NCBI GenBank assembly: GCA_965207165.1
Contig: OZ242265.1
Coordinates: forward strand, 3,348,001 to 3,412,000
From: JAAXHV01 sp965207165
GTDB taxonomy: Bacteria > Pseudomonadota > Gammaproteobacteria > Eutrophobiales > Eutrophobiaceae
Reading direction: 5' to 3'
Length of the DNA: 64,000 nt
This document shows, piece by piece, positions 1-6,844 of this stretch. Position 1 is the stretch's first letter. Each line of letters begins with the position of its first letter. The notes below the pieces were generated by a model. It had not been told where the DNA came from. It saw nothing but the letters and a program-made list of their open reading frames with translations, and did not search any database. The position numbers were made by a program, and so were the translations under genes.

Positions 1-1
1 C

Positions 2-361
2 ACTACGGAGTACAGTTGGGGAAACAGTATCGGTCACAACCGGGCGAACTGCAGTTATGATTGCGGTGACCGGTGGGAACGCGCAGCGCCAGTGGGGAGC
101 TTCGCTGCCAATGCCTGGGGTTTGCATGATATGCATGGCAACGTGTGGGAGTGGGTGCAAGGCTGCTCTATTGACAGTTACGTAGGAGCACCGACTGACG
201 GCAGTGCCTGGACGAAAGGAAGCTGTAGAAGTACCCGCGTAGTTCGGGGCGGTTCCTGGGTTACCGGCCCGAGGTATCTGCGTTCCGCCTACCGCGGGAA
301 GCATGCTTTCCGGTCCCGCAAAAGCGGTCACCAAGGTTTTCGTCTGGTCCAAGATAGGTAG
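2..361 (+). CDS. SUMF1/FGE-domain protein, C-terminal part (5' end outside window)
   Basis: The reading frame is open from the window edge and ends at TAG 359-361, so only the last 119 residues are seen. They carry the hallmarks of the formylglycine-generating-enzyme (SUMF1) fold: a YSWGN segment, GLHDMHGNVWEWV, VVRGGSW and a terminal GFRLV. In true sulfatase-maturing enzymes a pair of copper-binding cysteines lies just after RGGSW. Here that stretch reads VTGPRYLRSAYR, with no cysteine. I infer a SUMF1-fold protein that is not a classical formylglycine generator. It could belong to the many SUMF1-domain proteins of unknown or regulatory role. The fold assignment is firm; the function is open. 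Confidence 0.85.
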   Translation, partial: TTEYSWGNSIGHNRANCSYDCGDRWERAAPVGSFAANAWGLHDMHGNVWEWVQGCSIDSYVGAPTDGSAWTKGSCRSTRVVRGGSWVTGPRYLRSAYRGKHAFRSRKSGHQGFRLVQDR

Positions 362-504
362 CGCGGGGGGAAATTCCTATACGGCAGGTGGTTCGGGTCA
401 TTAGGAGGGGATCAGGTCATCCTCAATTGCATGACTTAAACTAACGGGGCTTCGGTATTCTCCGGTCAGCTCAATACTCATTGCGGTTTATCGTCGAGTC
501 GATT

Positions 505-1392
505 ATGAAAATAAAGGTGTTATTGCTATTGTCCATATTACCTGTAACAGGATGTGGAATAGATATTGAGCAAGAATTATTCGACGTTCAGAAGGAAGCT
601 AATAGATTGGTGGCATCTATTTTTGGAATGCATTCTGATGATACTAAATTTGACTACGAACAAGAATTAATCGAACACGTTATAAACCCTTGTTTCAATC
701 ATTTACATTTGCCCTATGGGAATATTGTTAGTTTGGAGCAAATTATGAATGAGCATGGGGATAGATTTTATGAACATGTAAAAGGCATGAATTTGGAAAT
801 GAATCTAATGCTGCCCTTGGAAACAACATTCGAGCAAAGAAAAGAGTTATATCAGATGATGTTGGAATCCTGTTTATTTGATACCAATCTGACTCAGGAT
901 GAGGTAGATGCTTGGGCGGAAGAGATATTGATGGAAAAGGAAAGAGTATATAAGTTTGAACGGTACGGGCTTTATTTTCTACTTTACTTTATTCTCAGTC
1001 TTTGGGTTATATATGATGCTAGAAAAAGAAAGAACCATATGATTACCTGGCCTGTTGCTACAGCCTTATTCGGATTAGTTTCTTTGCCTGTGTATTTTGC
1101 AAAGAGGAACCTGTTAGGAGATGAAACTCGTGAAGGTGGTGTGGCTTGGAATACCATAAAATACTTTGTGCTTTTCTGGACGTTGACCATAACTATCGAC
1201 GGTATTCATGCCATTGCGGTGATGTCAGAAATGACGGATAGGATGAGTCCGGGATTGTCGGATTTTGGAGAATCAATAGCTATTGGGGCATATGTTTTTG
1301 TATGGTTTGCGGTTGTTATATTGGCTTTGATTCTGGGTTCATTTGTGAAGAAACATGTTATTGAAAAAAGTGTCTCCGATAGTGGGCACTAG
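505..1392 (+). CDS. Unrecognised lipoprotein with C-terminal membrane segments
   Basis: No family recognised. I place the start at ATG 505, eight codons inside a longer frame that opens at 481, because it gives a lipoprotein signal: a basic MKIK start, a leucine-rich stretch and a VTGC lipobox. The middle third is hydrophilic and acidic and contains two cysteines. From about residue 155 onward there are four hydrophobic stretches separated by charged loops (for example DARKRKN), so the protein is probably both lipid-anchored and membrane-spanning, 295 aa in all. The gene is clearly more AT-rich than the housekeeping genes downstream, which suggests acquired DNA. A lipoprotein also carrying multiple C-terminal transmembrane helices is unusual; the cysteine could instead lie at a non-cleaved first helix. 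Confidence 0.6.
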   Translation: MKIKVLLLLSILPVTGCGIDIEQELFDVQKEANRLVASIFGMHSDDTKFDYEQELIEHVINPCFNHLHLPYGNIVSLEQIMNEHGDRFYEHVKGMNLEMNLMLPLETTFEQRKELYQMMLESCLFDTNLTQDEVDAWAEEILMEKERVYKFERYGLYFLLYFILSLWVIYDARKRKNHMITWPVATALFGLVSLPVYFAKRNLLGDETREGGVAWNTIKYFVLFWTLTITIDGIHAIAVMSEMTDRMSPGLSDFGESIAIGAYVFVWFAVVILALILGSFVKKHVIEKSVSDSGH

Positions 1393-1448
1393 ACCGGATT
1401 TAGGGCCGGTAATGGGGAATTTACTAAAAGTGTTCAGGACCGTAAATT

Positions 1449-1691
1449 ATGCCAACGTTTAACGCAACTGAAGCACGCTCCAGGTTATATAGCCTGATAG
1501 ACGAAGTATCCCAAACCCACAAGCCGATTCTTATCACGGGCAAAAGAGGCAATGCAGTCCTGCTGGCGGAAGAGGACTGGAATGCCATCAACGAAACCCT
1601 TTATCTGGCTTCCATTCCCGGCATGCGGGAGTCCATCCTCGAGGGAATGAATACGAACATTGAGGAATGCGACCAGGACCTTGACTGGTAG
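1449..1691 (+). CDS. yefM: YefM/Phd-family antitoxin
   Basis: An 80-residue protein beginning MPTFNATEARSRLYSLIDEV, the typical N-terminal DNA-binding fold of Phd/YefM antitoxins, followed by the conserved PILITGKRGNAVLLAEEDW segment. The C-terminal tail (EECDQDLDW) is the acidic toxin-binding part. In intact pairs this protein binds YoeB, blocks its ribosome-dependent mRNA cleavage and represses its own promoter. Its stop codon TAG shares its last base with the GTG start of the next gene, the usual translational coupling of these pairs. The partner toxin is truncated, so this may be an orphan antitoxin kept for autoregulation or cross-neutralisation, or a relic. Confidence 0.9.
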   Translation: MPTFNATEARSRLYSLIDEVSQTHKPILITGKRGNAVLLAEEDWNAINETLYLASIPGMRESILEGMNTNIEECDQDLDW

Positions 1692-1903
1692 TGTGGGAAC
1701 TGTATTTCGCGCGGCAGGCCAAAAAGGATGCAAAAACTCTGGCTGCTGCCGGACTCAAGGAAAAAGCGGAAGCACTGCCCGCTATAATCCAGGACAACCC
1801 ATATCAATCCTCACCTCCTTTTGAAAAACTGGTGGGAGATCTTGCAGGTGCATATTCCCGTGTCAGACTTGCAGCCAGAATGTCACGGGACCGTCATTGG
1901 TGA
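1691..1903 (+). pseudogene. yoeB: Truncated YoeB toxin
   Basis: The first 57 residues, from MWELYFARQAKKDAK to KLVGDLAGAYSR, follow the YoeB endoribonuclease family closely, starting with GTG at 1691. After GAYSR the match stops abruptly, at about base 1860. The frame then runs 13 residues (VRLAARMSRDRHW) that are simply antisense to the 3' end of dtd. YoeB is normally about 85 residues, and the lost part holds the conserved arginine and the C-terminal His-Tyr pair needed for RNA cleavage. I therefore call it a pseudogene made by a deletion or rearrangement whose breakpoint lies against the dtd stop codon. A residual antitoxin-binding role is possible but not shown. Confidence 0.85.
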
Positions 1904-2300
1904 GAGTTACCTGCATGTCTGCGCCAAAGATGCCGGTCTGGACGCGCCCGTGAGTGTCCAGGGCATAATCCGCCAGTTCCCGGAATAACTGCTGCCCCAC
2001 CTCGGGCGGGGCAGCCGAACTGAAACCGGGCCGGGCGCCTTTGCGGGTATCAGCCGGCAGTGTGAACTGCGGAACCAGTAACAATTCACCGCCGGTATCA
2101 TGCAGGCTCAGGTTCATTCTCTTTTCGCCGTCCGGGAAGATCCGGTAATTGACTATTCTCTGTGCCAACCGTTCGGCAGTTTGTGAATTGTCCTGTTTTT
2201 CAACACCGACAAAAGCGAGAATGCCCCGGTCAATTCGTGCGACGGTCTGTGCATCAACGTCGACCCGGGCCTGTGAGACACGCTGAATAAGACCAATCAT
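1863..2300 (-). CDS. dtd: D-aminoacyl-tRNA deacylase
   Basis: Dtd hydrolyses D-amino acids (and glycine mischarged on tRNA-Ala) from tRNA and so protects translation in the cytoplasm. The protein is 145 residues, the family's usual length. It begins MIGLIQRVSQARV, carries the active-site segment VPQFTLPADTRKGARPGF and ends with the Gly-cisPro motif region GPVTFWLQV. Both substrate-pocket motifs are therefore present and the gene looks functional. Its stop codon lies at the breakpoint that truncated yoeB on the other strand, yet the reading frame is complete. It is followed on the same strand by nothing but the toxin remnant. Confidence 0.97.
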   Translation of the reverse strand: MIGLIQRVSQARVDVDAQTVARIDRGILAFVGVEKQDNSQTAERLAQRIVNYRIFPDGEKRMNLSLHDTGGELLLVPQFTLPADTRKGARPGFSSAAPPEVGQQLFRELADYALDTHGRVQTGIFGADMQVTLTNDGPVTFWLQV

Positions 2301-2347
2301 GGGGATTCACTCACCTGCGGACAAGGAAGCGCGCCGGGGTTTATGAC

Positions 2348-3004
2348 TTAAATGGAAAGCCTGCTGACCTGCGCGTCATCGGCAACCAGCAGCAGGTCGG
2401 CGCGCCGCCTGGCAAACAAGCCGTTGGTAACCACGCCGACGATCCCGTCAAGTTGCTGTTCCAGTTCAGCCGGATTGACGATGGACAGGTTATGGACATC
2501 CAGGATTACGTTGCCGTTATCGGTAACAAAGTCCTCCCGTATCATCGGCTGGCCGCCCAGTTTTACTATTTCCCGGGCTACATGGCTCCGGGCCATGGGA
2601 ATGACTTCAACCGGCAAAGGGAATGTTCCCAGTACGTCCACCATCTTCATATCATCGATAATGCAGATGAAGCGGTCACTGACGGCCGCGGTGATCTTCT
2701 CCCTGGTCAGGGCGCCGCCTCCGCCTTTGATAAGTTGCAGGTGCCGGGTTGCCTCGTCGGCCCCGTCAACGTAAACAGGCAGTTCTCTGACGCCGTTCAG
2801 GTCAACTATCGGGATGTTTGCCTGTCTCAGCAGCGTTTGCGTTGCAACCGAACTGGCGACGGCGCCGTCGATGCGGTGCCTGATTCGAGCCAGTTCCTCG
2901 ATAAAGCAATTGACGGTACTGCCGGTGCCGACGCCAACGACCATGTCATCTTCTATAAACTCCAGCGCGGCCCTGGCGACCCGTTGTTTTTTTTCCTGGC
3001 TCAT
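2348..3004 (-). CDS. rpiA: Ribose-5-phosphate isomerase A
   Basis: Interconverts ribose 5-phosphate and ribulose 5-phosphate in the pentose phosphate pathway. Family signatures are VGVGTGSTVNCFIEEL (phosphate loop), YVDGADEATRHLQLIKGGGGALTREK in two consecutive blocks (catalytic Asp, Glu and Lys region), and VTDNGNVILDV. I set the start at ATG 3004 (MSQEKKQRVARAAL), because the extra 17 residues that an upstream ATG would add run into the promoter of the divergent ilvA and do not resemble the family. That gives 218 residues, the normal RpiA length. Only 33 bases separate it from ilvA, so the two promoters must overlap. The rpiA/ilvA divergent pair is a common proteobacterial arrangement. Confidence 0.96.
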   Translation of the reverse strand: MSQEKKQRVARAALEFIEDDMVVGVGTGSTVNCFIEELARIRHRIDGAVASSVATQTLLRQANIPIVDLNGVRELPVYVDGADEATRHLQLIKGGGGALTREKITAAVSDRFICIIDDMKMVDVLGTFPLPVEVIPMARSHVAREIVKLGGQPMIREDFVTDNGNVILDVHNLSIVNPAELEQQLDGIVGVVTNGLFARRRADLLLVADDAQVSRLSI

Positions 3005-3037
3005 TAATACTGTCAATTTTAATGCTATCTTATACGC

Positions 3038-4558
3038 ATGTTTGAAGAATACCAATCGTTAATCAGCGCAGCGTCGTCAAGGGTATACGACGTCGCCCGC
3101 CGCTCGTCTCTGGATTATGCCGGCCAGGCCTCGCGCGTCCTGCAGAACCATGTCTGGCTGAAGCGGGAAGATCAGCAATCGGTGTTTTCCTACAAGTTAC
3201 GCGGCGCTTATAACCTGATCGCCACGTTGAGCGATGAGCAGAAGAGCAACGGCGTGATCGCGGCGTCTGCCGGAAACCACGCCCAGGGTGTCGCCCTGGC
3301 GGCCGGCAGGATGAATACCAGCGCAACCATCGTAATGCCGAAGACGGCGCCCGAGATCAAGGTGAGTGCAGTGCGGCGGCTGAATGCGCGGGTTGTCCTG
3401 CACGGCAATACCTATGATGAAGCCCGGCTCTTTGCGGAAGAACTCGGCATTACCGAGAACAGGACTTTCGTGCCGCCCTACGACCACCCACTGGTTATCG
3501 CAGGACAGGCTACCGTGGCAGTGGAGTTGCTGCAACAATGTGAACGGCAGCCTGACAGTGTCTTTGTTCCCGTAGGCGGCGGAGGATTAATCGCGGGTAT
3601 CGCCTTGCACGTGAAAGCAGCCAGTCCGGAGATAAAAGTCATCGGTGTGGAACATGACGGGGCGGCCAGCATGTACCAGGCCATGACAAGCGGACAACGA
3701 AGCGTGCTGGACCATGTCGATATCTTTGCCGATGGCGCCGCCGTGCGTCAGGCCGGGGAAGAAACATTCCGTATCTGCCGTGAACTTGTCGATGAAATCC
3801 TGCCGGTCAATGTCGATGAGATCTGTGCGGCAGTCAAGGACATTTTTGAAGACACCCGTTCTGTCCCTGAACCCGCCGGCGCACTGGCCCTGACCGGGTT
3901 AAAGAAGTACGTGCAGCGGGAAATGTTAACAGACAGGGAGATGGTGGCCATTGTCAGCGGCGCCAACGTGAACTTCGACCGTTTGCGCCACATAGCCGAA
4001 TTATCGGCCCTGGGTGAACAGCGGGAAGCATTGATCTGTACTACTATCTCCGAGCGTCCCGGGAGCTTTCGCAAGCTGTGCCATGACCTGGGGCCGCGTC
4101 AGATCACCGAGTTCAACTACCGCTATGGTAATTCCGAGGACGCACATATCTTTGTCGGTGTGCAACTGCGGCATGGCGTTCAGGAGAAAGACCAACTGCT
4201 TGCAAACCTGAGAGACAAGGGCTACCAGGTGATTGATTTGAGTAATGATGAAGTGGCGAAGATGCATATCCGTTACATGATAGGCGGACATGCCCCTGGT
4301 ATTACGGATGAGTTATTGTACCGGTTTGAGTTTCCCGAGCGTTCAGGGGCGCTGCTGCATTTTCTCACGCAGATGGGCGAACGGTGGAATATCAGCCTGT
4401 TCCATTACCGGAACCACGGCGCCGCATACGGACGTGTATTGATGGGCATACAGGTATCGCCGGGGCAAGCCGGCGAGTTCCAGGGGTTCCTCGAGAGCCT
4501 GGGGATTGATTATTCTGAAGAAACGAACAATCCCGTGTATAAAATGTTTCTGAGTTGA
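3038..4558 (+). CDS. ilvA: Biosynthetic threonine deaminase
   Basis: Pyridoxal-phosphate enzyme that converts threonine to 2-oxobutanoate and ammonia, the first committed step to isoleucine. The cofactor lysine is K53 in SVFSYKLRGAYN, and the phosphate-binding glycine loop is VPVGGGGLIAG. The catalytic domain covers about residues 1-325. It is followed by two ACT-like regulatory repeats (about 330-500), recognisable by ERPGSFRKLC and FEFPERSGALLHFL. The full 506-residue length with both repeats indicates the isoleucine-inhibited, valine-activated biosynthetic form rather than the short catabolic one. It is monocistronic here; a GC hairpin follows the stop codon, then the convergent 6S RNA gene. 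Confidence 0.97.
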   Translation: MFEEYQSLISAASSRVYDVARRSSLDYAGQASRVLQNHVWLKREDQQSVFSYKLRGAYNLIATLSDEQKSNGVIAASAGNHAQGVALAAGRMNTSATIVMPKTAPEIKVSAVRRLNARVVLHGNTYDEARLFAEELGITENRTFVPPYDHPLVIAGQATVAVELLQQCERQPDSVFVPVGGGGLIAGIALHVKAASPEIKVIGVEHDGAASMYQAMTSGQRSVLDHVDIFADGAAVRQAGEETFRICRELVDEILPVNVDEICAAVKDIFEDTRSVPEPAGALALTGLKKYVQREMLTDREMVAIVSGANVNFDRLRHIAELSALGEQREALICTTISERPGSFRKLCHDLGPRQITEFNYRYGNSEDAHIFVGVQLRHGVQEKDQLLANLRDKGYQVIDLSNDEVAKMHIRYMIGGHAPGITDELLYRFEFPERSGALLHFLTQMGERWNISLFHYRNHGAAYGRVLMGIQVSPGQAGEFQGFLESLGIDYSEETNNPVYKMFLS

Positions 4559-4576
4559 CCCCTGCTTCCGCGGGGG
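4559..4576. terminator. GC hairpin after ilvA (possible terminator)
   Basis: A 7-bp stem (CCCCTGC / GCGGGGG) with a TTCC loop begins one base after the ilvA stop. There is no T-run on the plus strand, and only scattered T residues follow on the minus strand beyond the 6S RNA. It may stop either convergent transcript, but it is not a textbook intrinsic terminator. Confidence 0.4.
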
Positions 4577-4595
4577 TAGGTTCCGTAATCAGGGC

Positions 4596-4782
4596 GGGTA
4601 TCAACCGTCGTGCCGTGACAGGCGTTAAACTTGAACCAGAGGTTCAAGTGGGAACAGCGGACGTTATATCAGGCTTCCTGCTTCAAGCAGGCGTGCACAC
4701 AATAACGCGGTCAGCTCCCTTTTTTACAGGAAATAAGCTCAAGTTTCTGTCGGCCTGTTCACGAACACGACAGAAGATACCC
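4596..4782 (-). ncRNA. ssrS: 6S RNA
   Basis: 6S RNA binds the sigma70 RNA polymerase holoenzyme as a promoter mimic and dampens transcription in stationary phase. Read on the minus strand, the ends form a closing stem (GGGTATC at 4782-4776 with GATACCC at 4602-4596, then TGTCGTG with CACGAC). The 3' half has the family hallmark of CACTTGAACC pairing with GGTTCAAG around a short loop. The 5' half matches the E. coli RNA at TGTTCG, AACAGGCC, TGAGC and ATTTC in order. The predicted length of 187 nt fits the usual 180-190. It sits directly downstream of zapA on the same strand, its standard gammaproteobacterial position. The ends are inferred from the closing stem. The usual downstream ygfA gene is missing. 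Confidence 0.9.
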
Positions 4783-4805
4783 TAATCAAAACCAGGGAAG
4801 ATATT

Positions 4806-5105
4806 TTATTCGCCCCTGGTCAGAACACCGTCGATCTTGGTTTGCAGGCGTTGTACTACCGAACCCACAGATTCAGTATAGTCCCTGTTTTCCAATTTGT
4901 ATGTAAGCAATTCATTGGCAATATTCAAAGTCGCCATAATGATTATACGTTCCGTCCCGATCACGCTGCCGCTGCTCTTTACCTCCTCCAGTTTTTCGTT
5001 GACGAAATTAACTACGGCATGTAATTGCTCCCGTTCGTCCTCCGGACAGGAAATCAGGTATTCCTTGTCCAGGATCGATACGGGAACCGGCTTGGCCTGT
5101 GTCAT
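4806..5105 (-). CDS. zapA: Cell division protein ZapA
   Basis: ZapA bundles FtsZ filaments at mid-cell. The 99-residue protein has the family's N-terminal globular part (PVSILDKEYLISCPEDEREQL) followed by a long helix able to form the coiled-coil dimer (AVVNFVNEKLEEVKSSG through LTYKLENRDYTESV). The stop codon of the upstream coiled-coil gene overlaps the zapA start by 4 bases, so the two are translationally coupled. 6S RNA follows 23 bases after the zapA stop, and processing from a zapA-6S co-transcript is plausible because this is known in other gammaproteobacteria. Confidence 0.93.
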   Translation of the reverse strand: MTQAKPVPVSILDKEYLISCPEDEREQLHAVVNFVNEKLEEVKSSGSVIGTERIIIMATLNIANELLTYKLENRDYTESVGSVVQRLQTKIDGVLTRGE

Positions 5106-5326
5106 GAGCGTGTTTCCATGGCGCGCAGACGGGCGATCATTGATTCGACGCGAAACCTGGCCTGTTCCGTTTTTTCAATCAGTGCAGCGCGTTCGCTGAT
5201 CAGGTTTTTTTGCTGGTTGCGCAAGGTGGAATTCTCGTTTTTCAGTGCATCAACTGTCCGGATAAGATCGTCAACCCGCGCTTCAAGCACCCCCAAATCT
5301 ACATTTTCTGATTTATTATCTGGCAT
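5102..5326 (-). CDS. Small coiled-coil protein of the TIGR02449 (ZapB-like) family
   Basis: A 74-residue protein that is almost entirely one heptad-rich helix: LEARVDDLIRTVDALKNEN, STLRNQQKNLISERAALIEK and further charged repeats. This is the size, charge pattern and place of the TIGR02449 family found just upstream of zapA in many gammaproteobacteria, often annotated as ZapB-like. I infer a structural partner of ZapA at the division ring. The coupling to zapA (4-base overlap) supports this. A direct role has not been shown for most members. About 200 bases separate its start from divergent pepP; the ygfB gene often found there is absent. Confidence 0.85.
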   Translation of the reverse strand: MPDNKSENVDLGVLEARVDDLIRTVDALKNENSTLRNQQKNLISERAALIEKTEQARFRVESMIARLRAMETRS

Positions 5327-5525
5327 AAGTTTATATTCCGCGGCTGGTTGTCCCCACTAAACGAAAGCTTATACCTATCAATATAGAACGCGCTTGAAGA
5401 GCGGTCAAGATCAGAGACCCCCCTTCTGGTAAATTACTTGAGTCACCGGGATGGATATGTCGCCATTGCTTTTGACAATCTATCACGGTAACGTAAGTAA
5501 ACCTGGACAAATCAGAGGCCGTCAA

Positions 5526-6836
5526 ATGAAACACGGCGAATTCCGTAAGCGCCGAAAGAAACTCATGGACATGCTGGGAGATGACAGTATCGCCATCCTG
5601 CCCGCAGCGCCGGAGAAATTGCGCAATCGCGACGTCGCCTATCGGTATCGTCAGGACAGCGATTTTTATTATTTGACAGGGTTTGCCGAACCGGAGGCAG
5701 TCGTGGCGCTTATACCCGGTCGCAGCCAGGCTGAATTTGTCCTGTTCTGTCGTGAACGCAACCGCGAGCAGGAAATCTGGCACGGCACCCGGGCAGGCCT
5801 GGAAGGCGCCTGCACTGATTACGGCGCGGATGATGCGTACCCCATTACCGACCTGGATGACATTCTGCCCGGCCTGCTGGAAAACCGGGAACGGATCTAT
5901 TACACCATGGGAAACGATACCGTTTTCGATCAACGCGTACTCGGCTGGGTCAACCAGGTGCGCGGCAAGGCGCGCAGCGGCATCCACGCACCGGAACAGT
6001 TTGTCTCCCTGAACAATATTCTGCATGACATGCGCCTGTATAAGAGCCGCCATGAAATCAGCGTGTTACGCAAGGCCGCCGCAATTTCGGCAACTGCACA
6101 TATGCGCGCCATGCGGTCATGCCGGCCGGGGAAAACGGAATACCAGATTGAGGCCGAACTGATCCACGAATTCATGCGCCAGGGCGCCCACAGCGCAGCT
6201 TATCCTTCCATCGTCGGCAGCGGCGCAAACAGTTGCGTATTACATTACATCGACAACACCAGGGAACTGGAAGACGGCGACATATTACTGATCGATGCCG
6301 GGGCCGAGTATCAATCCTATGCGAGCGACGTGACGCGTACGTTCCCGGTCAATGGCCGTTTCAGCAGCCAGCAGCAGGCAATTTACGAGGTTGTCCTGGC
6401 GGCGCAGCTTGCTGCAATCGACGCGGTGCGACCGGGCAACCACTGGGCGCAGCCTCATGACGCGGCAGTCGAGGTATTGACCGAGGGACTTGCTGCATTG
6501 GGGATCCTCAAGGGAAAGCCGAAAACCTTGATAAAAGAGAAAGCCTACAGCCGGTATTTCATGCACAAGACCGGGCACTGGCTGGGGATGGACGTACACG
6601 ATGTGGGTGATTACAAGGTAGGTGAAGAGTGGCGCCTGCTGGAACCGGGCATGGTAATGACCGTCGAACCCGGGTTGTATTTCCCCCCGCAAAAAGGCCT
6701 TGCCAGGAAATGGTGGAACATAGGCGTGCGTATCGAGGATGACGTACTGGTAACGAAAGCCGGGCATGAGGTACTGAGCAGCGATGCACCCAAGGGTATT
6801 TCTGAAATAGAGGCGCTGATGGCGCAGGGTGTATAA
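5526..6836 (+). CDS. pepP: Xaa-Pro aminopeptidase
   Basis: Dimetal cytosolic peptidase that removes N-terminal residues before proline. The N-terminal domain begins MKHGEFRKRRKKLMDMLGDD and contains YLTGFAEPEAV. The C-terminal pita-bread domain carries the metal ligands in LLIDAGAEYQSYASDVTRTFPV (two Asp; given here as family positions around residues 255-275), HKTGHWLGMDVHDVG (His), TVEPGLYF (Glu) and GVRIEDDVLV (Glu). I chose ATG 5526, giving 436 residues, close to the 441 of E. coli. An upstream ATG at 5451 adds 25 residues with no family match. It leads a pepP-ubiHI operon, an arrangement common in gammaproteobacteria. Confidence 0.95.
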   Translation: MKHGEFRKRRKKLMDMLGDDSIAILPAAPEKLRNRDVAYRYRQDSDFYYLTGFAEPEAVVALIPGRSQAEFVLFCRERNREQEIWHGTRAGLEGACTDYGADDAYPITDLDDILPGLLENRERIYYTMGNDTVFDQRVLGWVNQVRGKARSGIHAPEQFVSLNNILHDMRLYKSRHEISVLRKAAAISATAHMRAMRSCRPGKTEYQIEAELIHEFMRQGAHSAAYPSIVGSGANSCVLHYIDNTRELEDGDILLIDAGAEYQSYASDVTRTFPVNGRFSSQQQAIYEVVLAAQLAAIDAVRPGNHWAQPHDAAVEVLTEGLAALGILKGKPKTLIKEKAYSRYFMHKTGHWLGMDVHDVGDYKVGEEWRLLEPGMVMTVEPGLYFPPQKGLARKWWNIGVRIEDDVLVTKAGHEVLSSDAPKGISEIEALMAQGV

Positions 6837-6844
6837 CGTAATCC

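Noticed and set aside
5331..6053. 240-codon minus-strand frame upstream of the zapA pair
   Set aside because: Overlaps the pepP coding region and resembles no YgfB-like or other protein.
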